Source: Oceanobacillus luteolus
Lineage (GTDB): Bacteria; Bacillota; Bacilli; Bacillales; Amphibacillaceae
DNA: 64,000 nucleotides
Assembly: GCF_023715655.1 (NCBI RefSeq)
Contig: NZ_JAMBON010000017.1
Coordinates: 1 to 64,000, forward strand
Direction: 5' to 3'
Shown here: positions 16,165 to 23,914 of the stretch, one piece after another
How positions within the stretch are numbered: the first letter of the stretch is position 1
How the letters are laid out: each line of letters begins with the position of its first letter
The notes under the pieces: generated by a model
The model's input: the letters and a program-made list of their open reading frames with translations, nothing else
Told to the model about the DNA's origin: nothing
The model's database searches: none
Position numbers and translations under genes: made by a program

Positions 16165-16205
16165 AAGAAATAGCCTTGCCTGGTATGGGGGAAGGCTGTT
16201 TCTTA
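16165..16205 (+). terminator. terminator of the coat cluster
   Basis: AAGAAATAGCCTT pairs with AAGGCTGTTTCTT around a GC-rich loop, 140 bases after the last coat gene. The T-run is interrupted. Confidence 0.5.
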
Positions 16206-16866
16206 ATGGAGGTAAAAAATGTAGTGTATTTTACTTGCATATCATAGTATATCAGCATCTTTATTCTATATTGTATCCTTCGTGTCTGCTTTCTTTAGGA
16301 GTTGTATGACGAATAAAACCAATTACTGTTAGTTACTTCATTATATGCTGATTAATCCATAAGTGCTAATGTCCTACTTACCTCTTCAGACCTTTTTTAT
16401 TATCAAATACAGACAAATTATAATTTGTCTAAATCTGTCACATGAAATCGCTGTTCTTATATCCTCACATGTCCTATCACGCTGTTCAGTATTCTATCCC
16501 GTCTATTAAGGAAGATAGACAGTTAAAAAAATGTCCGGTTATATTCTGAAACAAAATCTTTCTTCAAGATGCAGAATGCTGATACATGTATATTAAAATC
16601 TAGTCTGTATATTATCCTAATTTTCGATCAAATATGATGAGTATTTTAATTTAATCTTGTTTATGCCTACACATTCTTGTTTTCTCGACTGATGGTAACT
16701 TTGATCAAAAACTATTGGAAATAGGTGGTTTTTTCAATTTCGTGAAAATGTAATGTTTTGGTTGATATGTCCAATCTTATAACTTATGAATCCATAGATT
16801 GATATTAAGTGAAGAAGGAAGTTCTAGTATGTATCTAGGGAAGTCAGCGTCGATAATACTACTAAT
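16206..16866. other. AT-rich intergenic region without a recognised gene
   Basis: This 660-base stretch holds no frame with a credible ribosome binding site on either strand, no tRNA and no clear hairpin. It divides the spore coat cluster from the glycan and sulfation island. Its low information and scattered stops suggest decayed sequence or a long regulatory region. Confidence 0.4.
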
Positions 16867-17151
16867 ATGATGAAGGAATACAGAAGAAATATCTCTCTTA
16901 AGGATAGTGAAGGTAAATTCCCTCTATTCCATTTTCTAAGAATGAGGGAAGATAAGGATGCATTTTTAGCAGATTATAATTTAACATCCGTAAAGATTAT
17001 GAAAGAAAGATACATCTCAAAAAACGAAAGTAGCTTGCATCTTTCATATAAATTAATGTGTTGCTTTATAAAGGGAAAAGTATTTGAATTCACTAACAAT
17101 CCAAGAAAAGATACAAGGTTAAGAGATGAGATCAACTTATTTCTACGCTGA
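16867..17151 (+). CDS. hypothetical protein, weakly supported
   Basis: A frame of 94 residues that starts MMKEYRRNISLKDSEG and contains FHFLRMREDKDAFLADYN and FIKGKVFEFTNNPRKD. Its composition is protein-like, but no ribosome binding site precedes the ATG. No family is recognised. It may be a fragment of a larger gene or a chance frame. Confidence 0.3.
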   Translation: MMKEYRRNISLKDSEGKFPLFHFLRMREDKDAFLADYNLTSVKIMKERYISKNESSLHLSYKLMCCFIKGKVFEFTNNPRKDTRLRDEINLFLR

Positions 17152-17366
17152 GTATATCTCGAAGTACAATGAGAAGTCCTTTGAAGTTAATAATTTAACG
17201 TCACGCTGTAGATTTTGCCTTTTATTATCTGCTTCATTTATTAGATAAAAACATGAGAGCAAGAAAATGGGTTATCTGGGAACTGGTCTATAGACGATCA
17301 GCTATCAATAAGTAAACTCTTGGTGACAATTAATAAGAATAATAGTTGGAGGGGAGTTTTTTTAAG

Positions 17367-18395
17367 TTGTTTAAAGATGCAATAATATTGGTTACTGGAG
17401 GAACAGGCTCATGGGGGCATGAGCTTGTGAAGAAGCTTCTACCATTCGAACCGAAAGAGATTCGAATATTCTCGCGTAATGAATTTGCACAGGTTAATAT
17501 GAAGAGAAAGTATTCGGATAATCCCATTTTAAAATTTGTGATAGGTGATGTTAGAGACTTTGAAGCCGTGAACGAAGCAGCAAGAAATGTTGATTATATT
17601 TTTCATCTTTCGGCGCTAAAACATGTTCCAATCTGTGAAGATCAACCATTGGAGGCTTTGAAGACTAATGTTCACGGAACGGAGAATGTGATTAAAGCGA
17701 GTTTAATTCAAAATGTAAAAAAAGTTATTGATGTATCGACAGATAAGGCAGTGGAACCGATTAATTTCTATGGTATGACAAAAGCGATTGGTGAAAAGCT
17801 TGCCATCCAAGCCAACCAGTTAAGTAACCATACTCGTTTTGTTTGTATTCGTGGAGGTAATGTTATTGGAACAAATGGTAGTGCCATCCCATTTTTCAAA
17901 GATCAAATCATACACCATCATTCTGTACCTCTAACATCAAAAGAAATGACCCGCTTCTTTTTGACCGTCTCTCAAGCGATTGATTTATTATTATACGCAT
18001 CCGAAAAAGCAATTGGCGGAGAAATATTTGTTATGAAGATGAAAGCATGTCGGATTATTGACTTAATTGAGGTTTTGAAGGAGCATTACGCTACTAAGGA
18101 AATTACTATAAAAGAAATTGGCATTCGGCCAGGTGAGAAACTGCATGAAGTATTAGTATCCGAAGCTGAATCACGTAACGCTTATAAATTTGATGAGAAT
18201 TATTACGTCATCTTACCTGATAATGCCTCTGAAGAATTAAGAGAAAGATACGGGAAGCTACCAAAGGTTAGTTTTGCTCGATATCAATCAAATGATAAAT
18301 TGATGCAGTTATACGAAATTGAGCAAATTCTTATGGACGCTGATTTTATTTCAACAAAAGCAATTTTTGATAAGGATGTTGAAAGGAAAGAGTAA
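17367..18395 (+). CDS. capE: CapE/FlaA1-type UDP-GlcNAc 4,6-dehydratase/5-epimerase
   Basis: A 342-residue extended SDR enzyme predicted to turn UDP-GlcNAc into a UDP-6-deoxy-4-keto-hexosamine, the first step to 6-deoxy-L-hexosamines. The N terminus has the NAD(P) motif TGGTGSWG. Further marks are FSRNEFAQ, GDVRDFEAV, HLSALKHVPICE and the active-site region STDKAVEP with YGMTK. It resembles CapE more than the retaining enzyme. The TTG at 17367 gives the usual start MFKD; the frame is open upstream through the ribosome binding site GGAGGGGAG. The CapF partner is encoded at 20.2-21.4 kb on the other strand. Confidence 0.85.
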   Translation: MFKDAIILVTGGTGSWGHELVKKLLPFEPKEIRIFSRNEFAQVNMKRKYSDNPILKFVIGDVRDFEAVNEAARNVDYIFHLSALKHVPICEDQPLEALKTNVHGTENVIKASLIQNVKKVIDVSTDKAVEPINFYGMTKAIGEKLAIQANQLSNHTRFVCIRGGNVIGTNGSAIPFFKDQIIHHHSVPLTSKEMTRFFLTVSQAIDLLLYASEKAIGGEIFVMKMKACRIIDLIEVLKEHYATKEITIKEIGIRPGEKLHEVLVSEAESRNAYKFDENYYVILPDNASEELRERYGKLPKVSFARYQSNDKLMQLYEIEQILMDADFISTKAIFDKDVERKE

Positions 18396-18403
18396 ACGAT
18401 ATA

Positions 18404-18460
18404 AAAAAATGGTCTGACTCAGAATCACGATTATGTGATACTCGGTGTCAGCCATTTTAT
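18404..18460. terminator. terminator between capE and the converging GT operon
   Basis: AAAATGG and CTGAC pair with GTCAG and CCATTTT, with a smaller CAC/GTG hairpin inside, and AT-rich tracts lie on both ends. Confidence 0.65.
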
Positions 18461-18490
18461 TTAGGTGGGAGGCATTAAGAATAAGTTTTT

Positions 18491-19417
18491 TTACAGTATT
18501 GTTTTTATTTGATCGACCAGTTGCTTTGCACGGTGAGCAGCTGAATGGTTATGGTGAATGAAATGGAAACCCTGCTCTATTATTCGTTTTCTTTTCTGCT
18601 CGTTTATTAGGTAGTATTCTGCTTTCTCCGCAAAATTCTCCTCATTTATATCTACAAAATGTTTACCTGGTAATAAGCCGATCTCTTTTAGTTCCGGCAA
18701 GTCAGGGGCCAATAGTAACGTACCGCAAGCTGGAACTTCAAAATATTTAAAAGTCACCACTTGCCGGATAGATCCACATGCAAAAAAGAGTTTTGCCTTG
18801 TTAATTTCCCGTGCATAATTCTCTTTAATTAAGGCCTCTTTCGCTTGTTTTTCCGAAAAATTTTTCCAACCTGGATGAGGGGAAGTTACAAATCTAGGGT
18901 CAGATTTAAAATATTTTAATATCTGTTCTCTTAAAGGGTATATTTTCGGCAGAGAGGTTTCCCCTAACATCATCATGTCAATTGACTTTTCAATGTTGTA
19001 TTTTTTGAATATGGAGATATTAGCAAATTGGGGTAAAAAGAAAACTTTGTCATGTTGTTGGTCTGGGTAATAATTGAAGAAATTATGCTTACATATGACA
19101 AAGAATATTTTGATATGATTAGCTATTATATACCTTTTCCGTTGATTCACAAATCGGTGGGCATCATTCACTACCAGTGCTGTTGGAATGTTGATAGTGG
19201 ACAAACCGTTAACCACTGGGGCAAAATTTTTCCCTACATCATTTAGAATTAAGATGAAATCTGGTTTGTAAGGAATATTGTGTAGTATTTTATTGATATG
19301 TCCAGATTTTCGATAGACCATCAGATTTGTTATATTTGCTAATTCTTTCTCTAGAACGTGGTAATTATTATTTGTAAAATGAGAAGTATCCGTTGCTATA
19401 AGTAATATATTCAGCAT
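18491..19417 (-). CDS. CgeB-like glycosyltransferase
   Basis: A 308-residue GT-B fold glycosyltransferase of the group-1-like type (Glyco_trans_1_2) that includes the spore maturation protein CgeB. The C-terminal half has the pattern REINKAKLFFACGS, then KYFEVPACGTLLLAPDLPEL and GKHFVDINEENFAEK, typical of this group. The N half is a loose Rossmann domain. The ATG follows AAAGGAGA. It is separated from the sulfotransferase gene upstream by a strong palindrome, so it may be expressed partly on its own. A link to spore glycosylation is inferred from CgeB and from the coat cluster nearby. Confidence 0.75.
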   Translation of the reverse strand: MLNILLIATDTSHFTNNNYHVLEKELANITNLMVYRKSGHINKILHNIPYKPDFILILNDVGKNFAPVVNGLSTINIPTALVVNDAHRFVNQRKRYIIANHIKIFFVICKHNFFNYYPDQQHDKVFFLPQFANISIFKKYNIEKSIDMMMLGETSLPKIYPLREQILKYFKSDPRFVTSPHPGWKNFSEKQAKEALIKENYAREINKAKLFFACGSIRQVVTFKYFEVPACGTLLLAPDLPELKEIGLLPGKHFVDINEENFAEKAEYYLINEQKRKRIIEQGFHFIHHNHSAAHRAKQLVDQIKTIL

Positions 19418-19446
19418 CGGTAATATTCTCCTTTCTCAAAAGTAAT

Positions 19447-19474
19447 AAGCGCCTTTTGATATCAAAAGGCGCTT
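19447..19474. terminator. 28-bp perfect palindrome between sulfotransferase and GT genes
   Basis: AAGCGCCTTTTGAT and its exact complement meet without a loop. It lies 12 bases after the sulfotransferase stop on the minus strand and 30 bases before the next gene. The following tract is TTATTACTTTT, so it could end a fraction of transcripts. Confidence 0.65.
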
Positions 19475-19485
19475 GCCTGTTACGT

Positions 19486-20226
19486 TTAAATATCATATCC
19501 TAATCGTTTTAAAGTTTTATAAAACTTTTCATTGATTTGTATTTGTTGCGTTTGACTTAAGACAGATTTCCATGAATTTGACCGACCCTCCCTTACAAAA
19601 GGGATGTTCGGATTAACAAGTGGTGACCTGCCGTTAAGATGCTCATGTTGTTTCTTCTCTAATTCTTTCATATTATCAAAGGATGCCCATTTTACCGCTT
19701 CGTTTATTTCTTTGTTCGTTCTGTTCAAATTTAAGAATTTTATAATCCTTTGTGCTTCTTTAAAAGTGTTTTCTAGGAGATCTTCATATTTAATCAGCAG
19801 AAATCCATTGTTAACGTTTTTCTGATTGTCAAGCCAGCTTTCTATATTCTTATCCCAGAATCCAGGACCGATGCTTCCTTCCATAAAAGCATCAAAGAAA
19901 TCATTAAAGCTCCGTGTATCACCAAAGTATTTCTGAAAATGATGATAATAAGAAATGACGATATCTCTTGGATCTCTTACAAGGTAAATAACTTTCGGAT
20001 AGGTTGGATCATAACCATGATGGCTCCAAACAAGATGTGGGGAGGGAAGTCCGACAATTGGCTCGCTATCTATGTTTTGAATCATCATCCCTTTAGTTGC
20101 CCAATCTAATTTTTTCTTGTACAGTAACGTAGCAACAAGAAATAGTAGAAAATTGTTTCCTGACTTAGGGTAGGCAACTATACAAATATCATCTTCTTGA
20201 AATTTATATTTTCTATCTTTCGACAC
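19486..20226 (-). CDS. PAPS-dependent sulfotransferase
   Basis: A 246-residue sulfotransferase domain protein predicted to move sulfate from PAPS to a hydroxyl or amine of an acceptor. The 5'-phosphosulfate loop is YPKSGNNF at residues 19-26. The 3'-phosphate site is YLVRDPRD with Ser92 (about 81-92). The C-terminal nucleotide motif is REGRSNSWK. There is no signal peptide, so it acts in the cytoplasm on a precursor such as a lipid-linked or nucleotide-linked sugar. GTG 20226 has a 9-base gap to AGAGAGG; the ATG at 20235 abuts that site and is less likely. It lies directly after capF, and a PAPS operon is encoded close by. Confidence 0.88.
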   Translation of the reverse strand: MSKDRKYKFQEDDICIVAYPKSGNNFLLFLVATLLYKKKLDWATKGMMIQNIDSEPIVGLPSPHLVWSHHGYDPTYPKVIYLVRDPRDIVISYYHHFQKYFGDTRSFNDFFDAFMEGSIGPGFWDKNIESWLDNQKNVNNGFLLIKYEDLLENTFKEAQRIIKFLNLNRTNKEINEAVKWASFDNMKELEKKQHEHLNGRSPLVNPNIPFVREGRSNSWKSVLSQTQQIQINEKFYKTLKRLGYDI

Positions 20227-20243
20227 AAATATCATCCTCTCTT

Positions 20244-21374
20244 TTAATCAGTTTTATCCCTATCAACTTGTAAATAAAAAGTATCCGGATTATTCGGGTC
20301 AAAAAGTTCATTAGCCCAAAACAATACAATTATCTCTTCATCCGTTATATTTTCAATCGAATGCGTATAACCTGGAGGAATATCTACAATCTCAATATTT
20401 TGGTCTGACACAGTGTAAGTGATCGTTTTATCATTACCAATTTTCCTTAGTTTAATATTTGCTGTGCCTTTAATAACGCAAAACTTCTCTACCTTTGTAT
20501 GGTGATAGTGATTTCCCCTTATGACACCTTTTTTTGTGGTTGACATAAATATTTGTCCAGCCTGGTGCGATTTGATTAATTCAATCAGACTACCCCTACT
20601 ATCTTTATGTGTAGGCAATCTATAGGAAAAGTCGTTAGGTTCTATATAAGATAAATAGGTTGTATATAAATATTTAGTCAGCAAATCAGACAAATCCGGT
20701 ATAATCAACGATTTCCGTATGTCTCTAATTTTATAAAGCCTATTAGCTAACTCTCCTACGGTTATATGAAAAGTTTGTTTGATATGTTGATAAAAAGTCT
20801 TTCCCATCTTTTTCTCATAAAGGCAATCTATGAAACTATTCACGACATCATCAATATATACAAGCTCCAACATTTTATCTGCATCATGGATATCTATTTC
20901 CCTATGATGTGCAATTTCATGGCAGAACGTAGCAACAACTGAATTGTAATGCGGTTTACACCACTTACCGAAGACACCTGGCAATTGATAAATTCTTACG
21001 TCTGCCCCAGTCTCTATGCTGAATTTTTTTAGAACTTCTTCAGCTTCTTTTTTACTTTGACCATAAGGGTTATTCATCTCTGCTTGCCTTGAAGATGAAA
21101 AAACTATCAGTGGTGTTTTATTCTGATCCTTCAAATATTTAACAATGGTCTCTGTAAGTCCTTTATTAACTTTAGTAAACTCTTCATTTTCCTTAGGTCT
21201 GTTAACTCCTGCAAGGTGATAGACTATATCAGCATTATTTAAATACTGATATAACTGCGATACGTCATCATTTCGATGATACTGATTGACAATGATCTTT
21301 TTGTCTTGTTGCAGTACATCTATTAAATTTTTACCAATAAATCCTCCTGCCCCGGTTACTAATACGTTAATCAT
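20244..21374 (-). CDS. capF: CapF-type UDP-sugar reductase with C-terminal cupin
   Basis: A bifunctional 376-residue enzyme of the CapF family. The N-terminal SDR domain (TGAGGFIG near residue 10, with YGQSKKEAEEV as the Tyr-x-x-x-Lys motif) would reduce the 4-keto product of CapE. The C-terminal third, from about 250, is a cupin with GNHYHHTKVEKF, which supplies metal-binding histidines, and PPGYTHSIEN. In Staphylococcus the cupin carries out an epimerisation before reduction, giving UDP-6-deoxy-L-talosamine. ATG 21374 follows AGGAGAG at good spacing. The CapG epimerase needed to reach UDP-L-FucNAc is not in the window. Confidence 0.88.
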   Translation of the reverse strand: MINVLVTGAGGFIGKNLIDVLQQDKKIIVNQYHRNDDVSQLYQYLNNADIVYHLAGVNRPKENEEFTKVNKGLTETIVKYLKDQNKTPLIVFSSSRQAEMNNPYGQSKKEAEEVLKKFSIETGADVRIYQLPGVFGKWCKPHYNSVVATFCHEIAHHREIDIHDADKMLELVYIDDVVNSFIDCLYEKKMGKTFYQHIKQTFHITVGELANRLYKIRDIRKSLIIPDLSDLLTKYLYTTYLSYIEPNDFSYRLPTHKDSRGSLIELIKSHQAGQIFMSTTKKGVIRGNHYHHTKVEKFCVIKGTANIKLRKIGNDKTITYTVSDQNIEIVDIPPGYTHSIENITDEEIIVLFWANELFDPNNPDTFYLQVDRDKTD

Positions 21375-21411
21375 GTTATACTCTCCTATCTGACTAAAGC
21401 TCAATTTTTGC

Positions 21412-21457
21412 ACTATTAGTTATTCTTCTACATATTATGTTTTATATCAGAGGATGT
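21412..21457. promoter_or_regulatory. divergent sigma-K-like promoter pair
   Basis: Between capF and the GT61 gene lies ACATATTATGT (21430-21440), which gives a CATA-type -10 on both strands. On the plus strand AC at 21412-21413 is 17 bases before CATATTATG. On the minus strand AC (read at 21457-21456) is 16 bases before CATAATATG. Each differs from the sigma-K consensus AC-N16/17-CATA-N3-TA only in the last base. The short, loose consensus makes chance matches common. Confidence 0.35.
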
Positions 21458-21510
21458 GTAATAATAGGGCGGAATTGGGGCAACCAATTTAAAAGGAGGT
21501 AAGGCAATTT

Positions 21511-22611
21511 ATGACGGATTTATTTGTTCATACAAAAGATTGGATGAAAGAAACTACTAAGAATAAGGATTTAGATGATGTTTATAAAGAGTTTTTTAAA
21601 GACGAGGTAGTGACATTTAGAGTTCCAAAAGGAGATACACCAGAATGGGTGGATTGGGTAATACCTCCAAAGTTCGGAGTTGAACATAGGTTTCCTGAAT
21701 CTTATGTTTCCATGATAAAGAACGGAAGTATTTGGATGTGTGATAAAGGTGAAGGAATGGTATATACAATGACTCCTGACCAAAAGTGTTTGCAAGATAT
21801 GGTTTTTCATTTATATCATCCATATTTTGAAAGGGTGGCTCACAAGCATATACCTGTACCAACACTTTACAATGGCAACTTGGGTGTTTTATCCTGGGCC
21901 GGGCACACGAATTACTGGCATTGGTTACATGATATACTAGGACGCTATCATTTATTGCAGCTAAGTGGATTTCACATTGACAAATATGTTCTACCGGCTA
22001 TGACTAAGCCATTTCAACGAGAAACTGTAAGAATGCTTGGAATTCCTGACGAAATGATTCTACAGCTTAAAGCTGGACAGCACTTGAAAGCTGAAAGTTT
22101 AATTCTACCCTCGGTTCCCTTTAATGCAGGAACATGTGTAAAATGGACAATTGAATTTCTTCGGAAATCTTTTCTTAAGACACCCCCAAAAAATGAATTA
22201 AGTAACTTTGAAAGAATTTATGTCAGCAGGGAAGATGCTTCATGGCGGAAGGTTGCTAATGAATCGAAGCTTATGAAACTATTAACGATTAAAGGCTTTA
22301 AAAAAATCGTCTTAAGTTCTCTGACTGTACAGGAACAAATTGATATTTTTTCCTCAGCCAAAGTGATCATTAGTCCAAATGGTGCAGGCCTAGCAAATAT
22401 AATGTTTTGTCAGCCTGGAACGAAAATTATTCAGCTTTTTACTTCTACTTCTGATGAGTTCGTAAAAATTGGACAATACTTAGGTTTAGATTACCACCTA
22501 CTAAAATGCAGGACTGCTAATCCCGGTTCTAAATCCCATGAAGTCCTCAAAAACCTTGTTGTTGATGTTAACAAATTAAGGACGATGTTAAATAATGAGG
22601 GGATTAGCTAG
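21511..22611 (+). CDS. glycosyltransferase family 61 protein
   Basis: A 366-residue protein of the GT61 (DUF563) family. Marks are NYWHWLHDILGRYHLL near residue 132, RIYVSREDASWRKVANE near 232, and VIISPNGAGLANIMFCQPG near 287. It has no signal peptide or membrane segment. The ATG follows AAAAGGAGGTAAGG. It is read away from capF and probably adds a sugar to the same glycan as the CapE/CapF product. Acceptor and donor cannot be read from the sequence. Confidence 0.82.
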   Translation: MTDLFVHTKDWMKETTKNKDLDDVYKEFFKDEVVTFRVPKGDTPEWVDWVIPPKFGVEHRFPESYVSMIKNGSIWMCDKGEGMVYTMTPDQKCLQDMVFHLYHPYFERVAHKHIPVPTLYNGNLGVLSWAGHTNYWHWLHDILGRYHLLQLSGFHIDKYVLPAMTKPFQRETVRMLGIPDEMILQLKAGQHLKAESLILPSVPFNAGTCVKWTIEFLRKSFLKTPPKNELSNFERIYVSREDASWRKVANESKLMKLLTIKGFKKIVLSSLTVQEQIDIFSSAKVIISPNGAGLANIMFCQPGTKIIQLFTSTSDEFVKIGQYLGLDYHLLKCRTANPGSKSHEVLKNLVVDVNKLRTMLNNEGIS

Positions 22612-22810
22612 TCAAATTGTCTTTTTACAATCCTCTTTTGGAAACCCTCCTATTGATAAAGACCCCGGCTTGATTGTTTTTGTTTATTAATAACGAATGC
22701 TCTGCAGGGAATATCACCACATTATGTTTATTATTTTGGAAGCAAGATTCTATCTAAAGAAATATCTTCTAATTCCTAACCTGTGTCAATGCGCAAGTAC
22801 AAAAGCCGAG

Positions 22811-22838
22811 ACAAAGTCAATAGTGGTATCATACTTTA
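22811..22838 (+). promoter_or_regulatory. sigma-K-like promoter upstream of the PAPS operon
   Basis: AC at 22811-22812, a 17-base spacer and CATACTTTA at 22830-22838 fit the sigma-K consensus AC-N16/17-CATA-N3-TA. It would start transcription near 22846, leaving a leader of about 170 bases before cysD. A weak vegetative pair, TTGAAT-N17-TATTGG, overlaps just downstream (from about 22841). If the sigma-K reading is right, PAPS would be made in the mother cell late in sporulation. The rest of the 400-base gap shows no T-box, S-box or gene. Confidence 0.4.
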
Positions 22839-23013
22839 TCTTGAATCAATTGTTTTTCTATGCTATTGGAACTGATCTGTAGTACAACATGGGGAATTTG
22901 TTTTTTGTTTAGGGAAGAAATCAAACAGGGATTAAACGAAGCAGCATATTAACCATAGTTTTAAAGAATCCATTGATTATACTTTTGATAAATTTACGCA
23001 AGGAGGAAATGAA

Positions 23014-23913
23014 ATGTCCAAATTGACCCACCTTGATCAACTAGAAGCGGAAGCCATTTATATCATCCGTGAAGTAGCAGCAGAATGTGAAAATCCAGTT
23101 ATGCTTTATTCGATTGGTAAAGACAGCTCTGTGATGCTCCATCTGGCAATTAAAGCATTTTATCCTGAGAAACCGCCATTTCCTTTTATGCATGTTAATA
23201 CAACATGGAAATTTAAAGAAATGATTGAGTTTAGAGATCAGGTTGCAAAGAAACACGGAATAACCATGATTGAGCAGATTAATGAGGAAGGTATAAAACA
23301 AGGTATTAATCCATTTGATTATGGTGCCTCTTATACTGATATTATGAAAACGCAAGCGTTAAAACAAGGTCTAGATAAATATGGGTTTACGGCTGCATTT
23401 GGAGGGGCTCGTCGTGATGAAGAGAAGTCACGAGCAAAAGAGCGAATCTTTTCTTTCCGTAATAAGAATCATGCGTGGGATCCTAAAAATCAAAGACCCG
23501 AAATGTGGAAGCTTTATAACACATCTATAAATAAAGGGGAGAGTATTCGTGTATTTCCGCTTTCTAATTGGACGGAGAAAGATATCTGGCAGTATATAAA
23601 GCGGGAAAATATTGAGATTGTCCCACTCTATTTCGCAAAAGAACGTCCGGTAGTGGAACGCGAAGGTAACATCATAATGGTAGATGATGATCGTATGAAA
23701 TTGGCCTCAGGTGAAAAGGTGGAGATGAAAAAAATACGATTCCGTACACTTGGCTGTTATCCTCTCACTGGTGGTGTAGAGTCTGAGGCCGATACGCTTG
23801 ATGAAATTATTGAGGAAACACTAAGTGCGATTTCATCTGAACGCACAAGTCGGGTGATTGATCACGAAGCTAAGGGCAGTATGGAACGTCGGAAACGAGA
23901 GGGGTATTTCTAA
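23014..23913 (+). CDS. cysD: sulfate adenylyltransferase subunit 2 (CysD)
   Basis: The catalytic small subunit of the CysDN-type ATP sulfurylase, 299 residues, which makes adenosine phosphosulfate from ATP and sulfate. The PP-loop pyrophosphatase motif SIGKDSS is at residues 33-39. Further marks are [16 protein letters not shown] and [15 protein letters not shown]. Length is normal. The ATG follows AAGGAGG. Bacillus usually uses the unrelated single-chain Sat enzyme for assimilation, so this proteobacterial-type enzyme is notable. It is followed after one base by the CysN-CysC fusion gene. Confidence 0.95.
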   Translation: MSKLTHLDQLEAEAIYIIREVAAECENPVMLYSIGKDSSVMLHLAIKAFYPEKPPFPFMHVNTTWKFKEMIEFRDQVAKKHGITMIEQINEEGIKQGINPFDYGASYTDIMKTQALKQGLDKYGFTAAFGGARRDEEKSRAKERIFSFRNKNHAWDPKNQRPEMWKLYNTSINKGESIRVFPLSNWTEKDIWQYIKRENIEIVPLYFAKERPVVEREGNIIMVDDDRMKLASGEKVEMKKIRFRTLGCYPLTGGVESEADTLDEIIEETLSAISSERTSRVIDHEAKGSMERRKREGYF

Positions 23914-23914
23914 C

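Noticed and set aside
22697-22882. A 61-residue frame upstream of cysD
   Set aside because: No ribosome binding site is present, and it covers the proposed promoter of the PAPS operon.
22612-23013. S-box or T-box riboswitch before the sulfate genes
   Set aside because: No S-box core, T-box sequence or terminator/antiterminator pair was found in the leader.
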